From Bacteroidota bacterium (GTDB lineage Bacteria; Bacteroidota; Bacteroidia; Chitinophagales; Chitinophagaceae), in NCBI GenBank assembly GCA_018267925.1, contig JAFDXO010000182.1, forward strand, positions 88,851 through 152,850: 64,000 bases of DNA, read 5' to 3'. Shown in pieces: positions 1-8,375 of the stretch. Each line of letters opens with the position of its first letter. Positions within the stretch are counted from its first letter, which is position 1. The notes under the pieces are model-generated. The model did no database searches, was not told the DNA's origin, and was given only the letters and a program-made list of their open reading frames with translations. The translations under genes and the position numbers were made by a program.

Positions 1-42
1 AAAATATTTACGAGAAAAAATTGCTTTTTTTCAGCAAAAAAA

Positions 43-74
43 TTTGGCAAATTCGATAAACAATTAAAATTTTA
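43..74 (+). promoter_or_regulatory. Possible promoter of the acidic-protein gene
   Basis: TTTG at 43-46, a 20 nt spacer and AAATTTTA at 67-74 resemble the Bacteroidota pattern TTTG-N20-TAnnTTTG with one clear mismatch in the -7 box. It sits 20 nt before the ATG at 95. The region is very A+T-rich, so a chance match is possible. Confidence 0.3.
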
Positions 75-94
75 CACAGTAATTGTAAGAGAGT

Positions 95-541
95 ATGAGA
101 TCTGGTTCCACTAACACAAAGCCCACAAAAAAAACCACTACACCCAATAATGCCGGTGTAAAAAAGACAGCTTCAAAATCTGTTCGAAAATTAGAAGAAG
201 AAGATGATGATGCACTTGAAATGAACGATGATGAAGAGCAAAAAAAGCCTGTGAAGAAGCTTTCTAAATCCACCACTCGAAATGAGGCAGATGAAGATGA
301 TGACTTTGATGATGAAGATGATGATTCAGATGAGTTTGAGGATGATGAGTTTGAAAACCAAGAAGATGAAGACTTCGACTTAGACAAGGAATTCGAAGAA
401 TTTGATATGCCCGCTTCTAAGAAAGGAAGTGGTGGTAAAAAGTCTTCCGGTGATGACGAATTTGAAGTGGATGACGAATTTAAAGACTTAGGCTTTTTCA
501 ATGAAGAAAGCGGCTTTGATGATGATGATGATGACTTCTAA
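95..541 (+). CDS. Very acidic low-complexity protein, unknown function
   Basis: This 148-residue protein has a basic, Thr/Lys-rich N-terminus (about residues 1-32) followed by long runs of Asp and Glu, and ends in a run of six Asp and Phe. A second short Lys/Gly/Ser-rich stretch lies near residues 108-118. There is no signal peptide or membrane segment, so it is probably cytoplasmic. The charge pattern, a basic head and an acidic tail, suits a nucleic-acid- or protein-binding disordered protein, but no family is recognised. The ATG at 95 follows a plausible promoter. It lies 12 nt upstream of pabB on the same strand, so the two may be cotranscribed. The antisense frame is open only because acidic GAT/GAA codons read as Ser codons in reverse. 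Confidence 0.6.
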   Translation: MRSGSTNTKPTKKTTTPNNAGVKKTASKSVRKLEEEDDDALEMNDDEEQKKPVKKLSKSTTRNEADEDDDFDDEDDDSDEFEDDEFENQEDEDFDLDKEFEEFDMPASKKGSGGKKSSGDDEFEVDDEFKDLGFFNEESGFDDDDDDF

Positions 542-553
542 TAAGCAATTCGT

Positions 554-1855
554 TTGCAAAGAAAAAAACTAACAAAATCTCTTGCACCAAATGAATGGCG
601 CATTTTAAAGAACCGAATGCTGAACTGGTCAACTCAGTTCAGCATTCTTCTTTTCTTAGATACCAACAACTATCCTCATTCTCATTCCCGTTATGAATGT
701 TTGATCGGTGTCGGTAATTCATCCTTAGTTCCCGTTTCTGAGAGCATTGACGGGTTAAATATTTTAGCTAAACAACATCATCAAAATCCTGATTGGCTTT
801 TCGGACATATTTGCTATGAACTAAAAGACCAATTGAATTCCAAAACTAAGAGCACAAAAATCCAAAGACATAATTATCCTTTAGCTCACTTTTTTAGCCC
901 CCATACAGTTTGCTATATCAATAACACAAAAAGCCTATTATGTATTGAAAGCTTTGACGATCCTCAGAATATTTTAATTGAAATTTTAGAATCGTCTGAA
1001 TCCTTATCAACTCAACAACAGAAAATTCAATTTTATCAACGCACCGATCAGGATCAATATATCCAAACGGTTTCAAAACTTAGAGAGCATATAGCTGCAG
1101 GTGATTGTTACGAAATTAATTATTGTTGTGAAGGTTATGCAGAAAATGTAAACATTGATCCGGTTAGTGCTTACACTTCTTTAACGACATTATCCTCTGC
1201 TCCGTTTGCTGCTTACTATCGGTTGGGAGAGCAGTATATGATGAGTGCCAGTCCGGAAAGATATTTGGTTAAATCCGGTAGCCAAATAGTAGCTCAACCA
1301 ATGAAGGGGACAATAAAGCGCGGCAATGATAAAATTGAAGATGAACAGGCTAAAAATGCACTGCGAAACAGCATTAAAGAGCAGGCTGAAAACGTAATGA
1401 TCGTTGATCTGATGCGTAATGATCTTGCCAGATCGTGTAAAGTAGGTTCTATTAAGGTTGATGAGTTGTTTGGAATTTATTCATTTCCTCAAGTACACCA
1501 AATGATATCTTCTATTTCCGGTATCCTGAAAGAGGATTTCACCATTTCAGATATTTTGCGATACTCATTTCCTATGGGCAGCATGACCGGTGCGCCCAAA
1601 ATCAAGGTTATGGAATTGATAGAAACCTACGAAAACTTTCGCCGTCAGCTCTTTTCTGGCTCTGTTGGTTATATTTCTCCTGATGGAAATTGCGACTTCA
1701 ATGTGATTATCCGAAGTCTTTTCTACAACCGTGTTACGCAATATTTATCTTATGCTACAGGAGGTGCTATAACATTCGATAGCGATCCGCTTAATGAATG
1801 GGAAGAAATGCGGCTGAAGGCAGCTTCCTTAGAACGAATATTTGCTTTTCATTAA
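554..1855 (+). CDS. pabB: Aminodeoxychorismate synthase component I (PabB)
   Basis: The protein is a chorismate-binding enzyme of folate synthesis. With an amidotransferase partner it aminates chorismate to 4-amino-4-deoxychorismate, the precursor of p-aminobenzoate. The chorismate-binding domain fills about residues 165-430. Visible signatures are QPMKGTIKRG near 248, ENVMIVDLMRNDLAR near 280, and FPMGSMTGAPKIKVMELIE near 340. The last lies on the active-site face of the anthranilate synthase/PabB/isochorismate synthase family. The N-terminal 160 residues match the variable PabB N-domain. The start is uncertain: TTG at 554 gives 433 residues, and the first ATG is at 617. I keep TTG because the family has sequence before the LNW motif. 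Its stop overlaps the convergent porin gene by 4 nt. No pabA or pabC lies in the window. Confidence 0.88.
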   Translation: MQRKKLTKSLAPNEWRILKNRMLNWSTQFSILLFLDTNNYPHSHSRYECLIGVGNSSLVPVSESIDGLNILAKQHHQNPDWLFGHICYELKDQLNSKTKSTKIQRHNYPLAHFFSPHTVCYINNTKSLLCIESFDDPQNILIEILESSESLSTQQQKIQFYQRTDQDQYIQTVSKLREHIAAGDCYEINYCCEGYAENVNIDPVSAYTSLTTLSSAPFAAYYRLGEQYMMSASPERYLVKSGSQIVAQPMKGTIKRGNDKIEDEQAKNALRNSIKEQAENVMIVDLMRNDLARSCKVGSIKVDELFGIYSFPQVHQMISSISGILKEDFTISDILRYSFPMGSMTGAPKIKVMELIETYENFRRQLFSGSVGYISPDGNCDFNVIIRSLFYNRVTQYLSYATGGAITFDSDPLNEWEEMRLKAASLERIFAFH

Positions 1856-3189
1856 AGTTGGACATGCAATCTCAAGGATAATATATTGACCGGACCTCGA
1901 TCCTTATTAAAGCCCGGGTTGTTTACAAACTGATAATCACCGGTAAACCAAATTGGAAGACGAGATGGTTTATAGCTATAATAAAGTTCAGCAACGAATT
2001 CTGAACCATAATTTAACTTACTGTCGCCCAATACAAAACCATATCCACCATCAGCTAAATAGGTTCGATGGTCTTTCGATAATCCACTGGCTATCACGGC
2101 AACGCCTGCTCCATCTTCCTTTCTGCGCCACCATTCCCCGTTTAAAGAAATACCTAAAGATGCCGTTTGGTCAATTTCTGTAAATGCCCATGTTTCATTC
2201 TTGCCATCATTCCAACCTAATCGTGCAAAGGCACCAATGAAGTCCGTTATTTCTTGTTCTGCGTTAAGCCCCAAACCATATTTTGTTCGTGTAACACCAA
2301 ATTGGCGGGTAGCCACAATATTTGGTGTGTCGGGCAACTGCGCCATCGCTATGCGATAATTTCCGGAATAGGCTGCATTTCGATAACCCAACAGTCGAAC
2401 CATGCCTTTTCTTTGCCCAATTTTATAGCTATGCGAAACTTCGGCATTGATGGCATTAGCCTCTTTAAGATTGGTGTTTAATTTAGGTCCGTTTGCTTCA
2501 ATAGGTTGGGCAGCTAAAGAAATTTTATAGTTCATGCTTTTTTGTTGAAGTTCAACTGTAAAGGCATAAGTATATCCTCGAACATCTGCAGCATAATCCC
2601 ATGCACCATTATTCATGAACGCCCAATTCATAAATTGTGTTCGAGGTGAATTGCTGTATGTGTTGTTGTCAAACATGTCTCCTAAAGAATATTTTCCAAC
2701 ATAAATACGAAAGTAGTCTAAGGGAAACATGCCTTGAAATTGATTGGCATCGCTTTCGTTAAATTCTTCTCGATTACTTAGCGGAAACTCTTGCATTAAA
2801 TAGGCACGACCTAAGAATAAAGTCGGCGAAGGATCACCCACACGAAAAGTTTCTCCATTAGAAGATGCGCCCATTCCGTATGCTCCACTTAAAGCACTGC
2901 CGCCGGCAAGTTCTGGGTTAAGATAAATGCTTGCACCTTTCCAAAGACGCATCGCAGCATATAATGTAGAGGTCAATGAATTTTGTCGTTCTCCAGATCC
3001 AAGTAAACTGTTAGTACTTTGATAAGGCGATCTAAATTGAGGCTTATATTGATAAATGTAGGTCGTTTGAAAATGAAATGAAAACCGATTATTTGAATCT
3101 TTAGGTAAGTTAAAATGGTTTGCCTTTTCAACTTGAGCAAACAGCATGGAAGGCAAAAAAACAAATAATGAGAAAATTAAAAAGCGCAC
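1852..3189 (-). CDS. OprB-like carbohydrate porin, outer-membrane beta-barrel
   Basis: A 445-residue outer-membrane protein with a clear signal peptide (residues 1-19, ending LFAQ). The mature part has the alternating aromatic/polar pattern of a beta-barrel. It also has segments I associate with the Bacteroidota carbohydrate-porin family: HFQTTYIYQYKPQF near 40, SSNGETFRVGDPSPTLFLGRAY near 110, PRTQFMNWAFMNNGAWDYAADVRGYT near 183. It ends in a C-terminal strand finishing LSLRLHVQL, typical of barrel assembly. The likely role is passive uptake of sugars or other small solutes across the outer membrane. It stands alone, convergent with pabB and with no adjacent sugar-use operon. The family call is from remembered consensus; substrate unknown. 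Confidence 0.75.
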   Translation of the reverse strand: MRFLIFSLFVFLPSMLFAQVEKANHFNLPKDSNNRFSFHFQTTYIYQYKPQFRSPYQSTNSLLGSGERQNSLTSTLYAAMRLWKGASIYLNPELAGGSALSGAYGMGASSNGETFRVGDPSPTLFLGRAYLMQEFPLSNREEFNESDANQFQGMFPLDYFRIYVGKYSLGDMFDNNTYSNSPRTQFMNWAFMNNGAWDYAADVRGYTYAFTVELQQKSMNYKISLAAQPIEANGPKLNTNLKEANAINAEVSHSYKIGQRKGMVRLLGYRNAAYSGNYRIAMAQLPDTPNIVATRQFGVTRTKYGLGLNAEQEITDFIGAFARLGWNDGKNETWAFTEIDQTASLGISLNGEWWRRKEDGAGVAVIASGLSKDHRTYLADGGYGFVLGDSKLNYGSEFVAELYYSYKPSRLPIWFTGDYQFVNNPGFNKDRGPVNILSLRLHVQL

Positions 3190-3255
3190 GGAGGAGTTTT
3201 AAAAATGTGCGCAAAGGTAAAGGGTTTTATAATGGCTTTAATAACAAGCATTTCC

Positions 3256-3744
3256 TTATTTTGTCAATATATATCGAAGCGATTTTACCATTTGTTTGTG
3301 CCCATCAGGCAGCACAATTTTTATTTGATCAAAATAGGCCGTATCACCGGCTTTAGTTTTGAAGAAGATATTATTTCGTACAGAAGGGGTAATGGTATCG
3401 CCGATACAAAATTCAGTAAGGAAATCGGTCAGTATAATCAACTTGCCAATGGAATCTTCATAGAGATTTCGTTCCCCATAGCTAAACGAAAATCCATCTA
3501 CTGTATAGTTTTTCCCAAAAGAGTCTTTTGCAGAAATGCCTTCTTTCAATAAGCTATCAAACGAAGCCTTTGAAATTTGTCCATCTCTTTGGCAGCGTTT
3601 GCCCAAACAGGCAAATACCATCGGTGCTTTTGATGTTTTGACGTTTGTTTTAGCTTTAGTAGTAACGTTTGTTTTCTGTGCGTTCAACCGTGTTTGTGCA
3701 GTTATAAGCATGAAGCAGAAAAAAAGAAAAATAATTTGTTTCAC
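3256..3744 (-). CDS. Secreted protein resembling the GldM C-terminal domain
   Basis: A 162-residue exported protein. The GTG at 3744 is preferred over the TTG at 3753 because it begins a compact signal peptide (MKQIIFLFFCFMLITA...) with cleavage near LNAQ. The mature region, from about residue 42, has the layout of the last domain of GldM, the periplasmic arm of the gliding/T9SS motor: a Cys-bearing strand, a KASFDSLLKEGISAKD segment, a VDGFSFSYGE strand and the late motif YFDQIKIVLPDG before the final strand. GldM itself is about 500 residues with an N-terminal membrane helix, so this is a stand-alone domain, not GldM. Two Cys residues at CLGKRC could form a disulphide. It is divergent from nothing and lies between the porin and valS genes, same strand as both. 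Confidence 0.5.
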   Translation of the reverse strand: MKQIIFLFFCFMLITAQTRLNAQKTNVTTKAKTNVKTSKAPMVFACLGKRCQRDGQISKASFDSLLKEGISAKDSFGKNYTVDGFSFSYGERNLYEDSIGKLIILTDFLTEFCIGDTITPSVRNNIFFKTKAGDTAYFDQIKIVLPDGHKQMVKSLRYILTK

Positions 3745-3822
3745 GGAAAGCAATTCAGTTTTTATAAAAAAAAGTTACTCAACATAATGAGCTTTCAACA
3801 TTTAGTATAAATGCCTTTAAAG

Positions 3823-6450
3823 TTACAGTAAACTCAGGCTTTTTTCAATTGCTTCAATTTTAGCTTTTGCATCGGATTGTTTCTTTCGTTCATTTTCCAG
3901 CACTTCGGGCTTTGCATTTTGCATAAACTTTTCATTATTTAATTTCTTTTCAACACTTGCTAAAAAGCCATTCAAATAATTAAGTTCTTTATTCATTTCT
4001 GCTGCTTGTTGTTCTTTATCAACAGTTGCTGTTTTGGCTTCAATAAACAGTTTTTCAGTTTGTACAACGATGGCTATACAATCATTTTGAGGTTCGGAAA
4101 CCAGTTGAACTTTTTCTGCATTTACCTGTCGAGAAATGACATCCTCTACCCTATTATAGAATTCGGATTTATTGCTTTCAATCCAAAGCTTAATAGACTC
4201 CTTGGGTTTCAGTCCTGATTTGTTTCTACAATCACGAACAGCTGTAATTATTTGCTGCAAGAGTATTCCCTCATTTAGGATTGACAAGTTTGACTGGGAA
4301 ATAGTAAGTGGCATCACCATCAAGTCATGATTGGGTTCTCTTTGGGCTAATTGATGAAAAATTTCTTCGGTAACAAATGGCATAAATGGATGAAGCAGTT
4401 GTAGTAATTGCTCAAAAATGCTCAAAGTATCCGTATAAATTTCAGTAGGCATCGGCTTATCCATAGCAGGTTTCACCCATTCCAAATACCAACTACAGAA
4501 GTCATTCCAAATTAATGAATAGATGGTTTTCAAGGCTTCGCTCAACCTAAAATCTGCAAACATGGTATCTAATTGTAGGGATACTTCATGCAATTGAGCC
4601 TGCATCCATTTAACGGCAAATAGTTGTCCGTTTGTGGCAGCGCAATTTGAATCTTGTTTTTGTTCCCAGCCTTTTATTAAGCGAAGCGCATTCCACATTT
4701 TGTTGCAAAAAAAGCGACCTTGGTCAAGCATGGACTCATCATACAGCAAATCGTTTCCTGCAGGTGAAGCAATCATTACACTAAAGCGTACTGAATCAGA
4801 TCCATACTCTTCAATTAATTGAAGCAAATCCGGTGAATTGCCTAATGATTTACTCATTTTTCTCCCCTGCTTATCTCGTACAATTCCGGTAAAGTAAACT
4901 TTATCAAAAGGCTTTTGCCCTCGAAACTCAAACCCTGCCATAATCATACGTGCCACCCAAAAGAAAATAATTTCCGGTGCTGTTACAAGTGTGCTGGAGG
5001 GATAGTAATATTTCAAATCTGCATTGTTTGGATTCTTGTTCCAATCAAAGACTTCCATTGGCCATAACCAAGATGAAAACCACGTATCCAATACATCTAC
5101 ATCTTGTTTCAATTTTTGATCCTTAGATGAAGGATTTTTTTGAGCATATTGTTGGTAGGCTTCTTCTTCTGTTTCGGCTACATAAATGTTTCCTTCGGCA
5201 TCATACCAAGCTGGAATGCGCTGTCCCCACCAAAGTTGGCGGCTGACACACCAATCCTTGATATTTTCCATCCAATGCCGATATAAATTTTTGAATTTCG
5301 CTGGATAAAATTCAATACTGTCGTTCACAACTGCTTCCAGAGCCGGAGCAGCCATTTGATCCATTTTACACCACCATTGCATAGATAAGCGAGGTTCGAT
5401 TACTACATCTGTACGTTCACTATATCCTACTTGGTTTTGATACTCTTCTACTTTTACCAAATTGCCGGCTTGTTCCAAATCTTGAACAATTTTTTTCCTT
5501 ACCGCAAAACGATCTTCACCAACATACAATTGTGCAGCTTCGCTCATCGTTCCATCATCGTTCAAGGTATCTACTATTTGCAAACGATGCTTCTGACCAA
5601 GATTATAATCATTGATATCATGCGCCGGCGTAACTTTTAAGGCGCCTGTACCAAATTCACGGTCAATATATTCGTCGAAGATGATAGGTACTCTTCTATT
5701 GATTAATGGGACAAAACAAAATTTTCCTTTCAAGTGTGCATAGCGCGAATCTTCAGGGTGTACGCACACAGCAGTATCTCCTAAAATTGTTTCCGGGCGA
5801 ACGGTTGCAATTGTGATATACTCCTCATTTTCAGTGTCTATTTTATATCGAACATGATAAAGCTTACTGTTCGTTTGTTTATAGTTTACCTCTTCATCGC
5901 TAAGTGCTGTTTTGGCTTTGGGATCCCAGTTGATCATTTTTACACCTCGGTAGATATAACCCTTGTTGTAAAGTTCAACAAACACACGAATGACAGATTG
6001 ATAGTAATTATCGTCCATCGTAAAACTGGTCCGATTCCAATCTAATGCCAAGCCTAATTTTCTAAATTGCTGAAGGATAATGCCGCCATATTTTTCTTTC
6101 CATTCCCAAGCAAACTTTAAAAACTCCTCACGACTCAATTTATTTTTATCAATTCCTCTTTCACGCAACATGGCTACCACTTTGGCTTCCGTAGCTATTG
6201 ATGCATGGTCGGTGCCCGGAACCCAACAGGTGTTAAATCCTTTCATTTTCGCACGTCGCAACAACACATCTTGCACTGTATTGTTTAACGCATGACCCAT
6301 GTGTAAAACTCCGGTAACATTTGGAGGTGGAATGACAATACTATAAGCGGGTCTTTCATCAGGTGTGCTTGAAAAATAACCTTGTTTTTCCCAATGTTCA
6401 TACCAATATTGCTCGGCATCTTGATGCTGAAAATTTTTACTCAGTTCCAT
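3823..6450 (-). CDS. valS: Valine-tRNA ligase (ValRS)
   Basis: Class I aminoacyl-tRNA synthetase that charges tRNA-Val. From the ATG at 6450 the protein is 875 residues, normal for bacterial ValRS. The PPPNVTGVLHMGHAL segment holds the HIGH-type signature (HMGH at residues 50-53), and GRKMSKSLGN near residue 525 is the KMSKS loop. The editing (CP1) domain lies between them, with TVRPETILGDTAVCVHP and GTGALKVTPAHD visible. The C-terminus, from about 805, is a Glu/Lys-rich coiled coil (the tRNA-binding arm). An in-frame TTG at 6471 would add seven residues, but it falls in the probable -7 promoter box, so the ATG is chosen. It is transcribed away from the restriction island whose left end lies directly upstream. 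Confidence 0.97.
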   Translation of the reverse strand: MELSKNFQHQDAEQYWYEHWEKQGYFSSTPDERPAYSIVIPPPNVTGVLHMGHALNNTVQDVLLRRAKMKGFNTCWVPGTDHASIATEAKVVAMLRERGIDKNKLSREEFLKFAWEWKEKYGGIILQQFRKLGLALDWNRTSFTMDDNYYQSVIRVFVELYNKGYIYRGVKMINWDPKAKTALSDEEVNYKQTNSKLYHVRYKIDTENEEYITIATVRPETILGDTAVCVHPEDSRYAHLKGKFCFVPLINRRVPIIFDEYIDREFGTGALKVTPAHDINDYNLGQKHRLQIVDTLNDDGTMSEAAQLYVGEDRFAVRKKIVQDLEQAGNLVKVEEYQNQVGYSERTDVVIEPRLSMQWWCKMDQMAAPALEAVVNDSIEFYPAKFKNLYRHWMENIKDWCVSRQLWWGQRIPAWYDAEGNIYVAETEEEAYQQYAQKNPSSKDQKLKQDVDVLDTWFSSWLWPMEVFDWNKNPNNADLKYYYPSSTLVTAPEIIFFWVARMIMAGFEFRGQKPFDKVYFTGIVRDKQGRKMSKSLGNSPDLLQLIEEYGSDSVRFSVMIASPAGNDLLYDESMLDQGRFFCNKMWNALRLIKGWEQKQDSNCAATNGQLFAVKWMQAQLHEVSLQLDTMFADFRLSEALKTIYSLIWNDFCSWYLEWVKPAMDKPMPTEIYTDTLSIFEQLLQLLHPFMPFVTEEIFHQLAQREPNHDLMVMPLTISQSNLSILNEGILLQQIITAVRDCRNKSGLKPKESIKLWIESNKSEFYNRVEDVISRQVNAEKVQLVSEPQNDCIAIVVQTEKLFIEAKTATVDKEQQAAEMNKELNYLNGFLASVEKKLNNEKFMQNAKPEVLENERKKQSDAKAKIEAIEKSLSLL

Positions 6451-6468
6451 GCTAAAAAATGAAGAGTG

Positions 6469-6476
6469 CAAATATA
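6469..6476 (-). promoter_or_regulatory. Probable -7 box of valS
   Basis: On the minus strand 6476-6469 reads TATATTTG, an exact match to TAnnTTTG, ending 18 nt before the valS ATG. No TTTG-like -33 box is present 19-23 nt further upstream; that stretch is the inverted repeat ending the restriction island. Confidence 0.5.
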
Positions 6477-6477
6477 G

Positions 6478-6494
6478 TTGTTATAACCAATGGT
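6478..6494 (-). repeat. Left outer inverted repeat of the restriction island
   Basis: The minus strand here reads ACCATTGGTTATAACAA. The plus strand at 14599-14615 reads ACCACTGGCTATAACAA, 15 of 17 identical, so the two copies are inverted and enclose the whole hsd region of about 8.1 kb. They may mark the boundaries of an inserted unit. Confidence 0.5.
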
Positions 6495-6663
6495 AGGGCG
6501 ACCGTGTAACAACAAACAGACGACTAAAAACGAAAAAAAAGTAAACTATTTTGACAGGTGAACACAGACATAAAAACGATACGACAAACGGACAACGAGT
6601 AAGCCGACACTCATTGCCTACCCTTCTGTGTTTTAATTTTTTTCCCACCGCACAAAATATTTT

Positions 6664-6714
6664 GAAATACGAAGTATTCACGAACACCTTAGAAAATAAA
6701 AGTGACGTGAGTAA
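6664..6714 (+). repeat. Direct repeat, left copy
   Basis: The first 27 bases are identical to 14430-14456, and the next 24 match at 20 positions, giving 47 of 51 identical in the same orientation 7,766 bp apart. The pair encloses hsdM to hsdR. It could be a target-site or recombination repeat or two copies of a family element. Confidence 0.8.
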
Positions 6715-6736
6715 TTGCCACCGCACAAATGGCACA

Positions 6737-6780
6737 TTTGGTTTTGCCCCACCCACAAGCCATCCCTTCGCAAAACCAAA
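6737..6780. repeat. Perfect 11-bp inverted repeat upstream of hsdM
   Basis: TTTGGTTTTGC at 6737-6747 pairs perfectly with GCAAAACCAAA at 6770-6780 around a 22 nt loop. There is no T-run after it on the plus strand, so it does not look like a simple terminator. It could be a repeat element or a regulatory hairpin in the hsdM leader region. Confidence 0.6.
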
Positions 6781-6790
6781 AGAGCTAAAA

Positions 6791-6824
6791 TTTTCCCACC
6801 GCACCGGCAAGAATGATAACTTTA
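6791..6824 (+). promoter_or_regulatory. Possible promoter of the hsd operon
   Basis: TTTT at 6791-6794, a 22 nt spacer and TAACTTTA at 6817-6824 give a weak -33 and a good -7 box, 26 nt before the hsdM ATG. Confidence 0.35.
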
Positions 6825-6850
6825 CAAATTGACAAAAACAGAGATAAATA

Positions 6851-8329
6851 ATGTTTGAGCAAACCTTTAAAAATATAGACGATATTCTTCACAAAGACGC
6901 AGGTTGCGGCAGTGAATTGGACTATGTGGAGCAAACCTCTTGGATTTTGTTCCTCAAATATTTGGATGACTTGGAGAAAGACCGAGCCACAGCAGCCGAA
7001 CTAACAGGCAAGACTTACACGCCTATCATTGACAAAGATTACCAATGGACAGTGTGGGCTATGCCAAAAAAGAAAAAGGCGGGCAGTGAGCTTGTCGAAC
7101 TGGACCACCACAACGCCCTGACAGGTGACGACCTCACCGACTTTGTAAACAACAAACTGTTTCCTTATCTCAAAAAGTTTAAGCTAAGTGCCGAAAGTGC
7201 CGACACTATTGAATATAAAATTGGCGAAATTTTCAGCGAACTGAAAAACCGCATACAAAGCGGCTACAATTTGCGGGAAGTGATTAACCGAATTGATGAA
7301 TTGCGTTTCCGCACCCACGCAGAGAAGCACGAAATGAGCCATCTGTATGAAGACAAAATCAAAAATATGGGCAACGCTGGGCGTAACGGTGGCGAATACT
7401 ACACGCCCCGACCGCTCATTACCACTATTGTAAAAGTGGTTGCTCCAAAAATTGGCGACAAAATTTATGACGGTGCTGTAGGTTCTGCAGGCTTCTTGTG
7501 CGAAGCGTTCGACTATCTGAAAAACAGCAAATCACTTTCTACCAAAGAAACCGAGATACTACAAAAACGCACCTTTTACGGCAAAGAGAAAAAATCGTTG
7601 GCGTATATCATTGGCATTATGAATATGATTTTGCACGGTGTGGAAGCTCCGAATATTATTCATACCAACACACTTGCCGAAAATCTTGCCGACATACAGG
7701 AAAAAGACCGCTATGATGTAGTGCTTGCCAATCCACCTTTTGGAGGAAAAGAACGAGCCGAAGTACAACAAAATTTTCCGATAAAAACAGGCGAAACAGC
7801 AAGTTTGTTCTTGCAACACTTTATCAAAATTCTCAAAGCAGGCGGAAAAGCAGGTATCGTTATTAAAAATACGTTTTTGAGCAATACCGATAATGCCACC
7901 GTTGCCATTCGCAAAACCTTGTTGGAAAACTGCAACCTGCATACCATATTGGATTTGCCGAGCGGAACATTTACCGGTGCAGGAGTAAAAACTGTTGTAT
8001 TATTTTTTGAAAAAGGCAAACCCACGCAAAAAATATGGTATTATCAATTAAACCTCGACCGCAATTTGGGTAAAACCAACCCACTGAATGAAAACGATTT
8101 GGCAGAATTTGTAACCCTGCAAAAAACCTTTGCCAATAGCGACAACTCTTGGACTCTTTCGGTGGCTGAGCTTGCCGAAGCCACCAATGGCACTTTTGAT
8201 TTAAGCGTAAAGAACCCGAACAAAAAAGAAGTGGTTCGACTACGCTCACCACACGAGATTTTGCAAGAGATGAAAATGCTTGATGAAGAAAGTGCAGAAA
8301 TCTTGGCAACTATTAAGAATTTGATATGA
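6851..8329 (+). CDS. hsdM: Type I restriction-modification DNA methyltransferase subunit HsdM
   Basis: N6-adenine methyltransferase subunit of a type I system; with HsdS it methylates the target adenines. The HsdM N-terminal helical domain fills residues 1-150. The N6_Mtase core follows, with NGGEYYTPRPLI near 178, the AdoMet motif DGAVGSAGFL near 207 (the usual DP is DG here) and the catalytic NPPF in VVLANPPFGGKE near 295. The C-terminus is DLSVKNPNKKE...LRSPHEILQEM, usual for this subclass. Length 492 is normal. Three REP-like palindromes lie inside the gene at 7084, 8161 and 8231, so some local residues (SELVEL, VAELAEA, VVRLRSP) may be repeat-derived. It begins the hsdM - RhuM-like - hsdS - transposase - hsdR series on one strand. 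Confidence 0.95.
   Translation: MFEQTFKNIDDILHKDAGCGSELDYVEQTSWILFLKYLDDLEKDRATAAELTGKTYTPIIDKDYQWTVWAMPKKKKAGSELVELDHHNALTGDDLTDFVNNKLFPYLKKFKLSAESADTIEYKIGEIFSELKNRIQSGYNLREVINRIDELRFRTHAEKHEMSHLYEDKIKNMGNAGRNGGEYYTPRPLITTIVKVVAPKIGDKIYDGAVGSAGFLCEAFDYLKNSKSLSTKETEILQKRTFYGKEKKSLAYIIGIMNMILHGVEAPNIIHTNTLAENLADIQEKDRYDVVLANPPFGGKERAEVQQNFPIKTGETASLFLQHFIKILKAGGKAGIVIKNTFLSNTDNATVAIRKTLLENCNLHTILDLPSGTFTGAGVKTVVLFFEKGKPTQKIWYYQLNLDRNLGKTNPLNENDLAEFVTLQKTFANSDNSWTLSVAELAEATNGTFDLSVKNPNKKEVVRLRSPHEILQEMKMLDEESAEILATIKNLI
7084..7102. repeat. REP-like palindrome inside hsdM (copy 1)
   Basis: CAGT, core GAGCTTGTCGA, ACTG. The core recurs as GAGCTTGCCGA at 8168-8178, inverted as TCGACTACGCTC at 8236-8247 and as GAACCTGTCGA at 10811-10821, each time with different complementary arms. 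It is read in frame as part of SELVEL. Confidence 0.55.
8161..8185. repeat. REP-like palindrome inside hsdM (copy 2)
   Basis: Arms GGTGGCT (8161-8167) and AGCCACC (8179-8185) are perfectly complementary around the core GAGCTTGCCGA. It is translated in frame as VAELAEAT. Confidence 0.65.
8231..8252. repeat. REP-like palindrome inside hsdM (copy 3, inverted)
   Basis: GTGGT and ACCAC arms enclose TCGACTACGCTC, the reverse complement of the family core. It is translated in frame as VVRLRSPH, close to the hsdM stop. Confidence 0.6.
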
Positions 8330-8375
8330 GTTTACATAGGGACAAATTGTCCCCAGATAAAAAGCAGAGAATAAT

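Larger units (their letters stand above)
6495..6850. other. Non-coding left flank of the restriction island
   Basis: There is no credible gene between the left inverted repeat and hsdM. The stretch is a mosaic of repeat pieces: a 16 nt segment at 6628-6643 that recurs inverted at 14509-14524, AAGCCGACAC at 6601-6610 recurring at 14534-14543, the 51 bp direct repeat at 6664-6714, a perfect hairpin at 6737-6780, and a possible hsdM promoter. Open frames here are short and have no family resemblance. Confidence 0.6.

Noticed and set aside
64..501. Ser-rich minus-strand frame opposite the acidic protein
   Set aside because: It is open only because the reverse of Asp/Glu codons gives Ser and Phe codons. 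The plus-strand frame has a start, a promoter and a neighbour on the same strand.
1953..2481. Plus-strand frames inside the porin gene
   Set aside because: They lie within the coding sequence of a well-supported barrel protein and have no features.
6551..6832. 93-codon plus-strand frame in the left island flank
   Set aside because: It covers the direct repeat and the hairpin, with no family features or start context; treated as non-coding.
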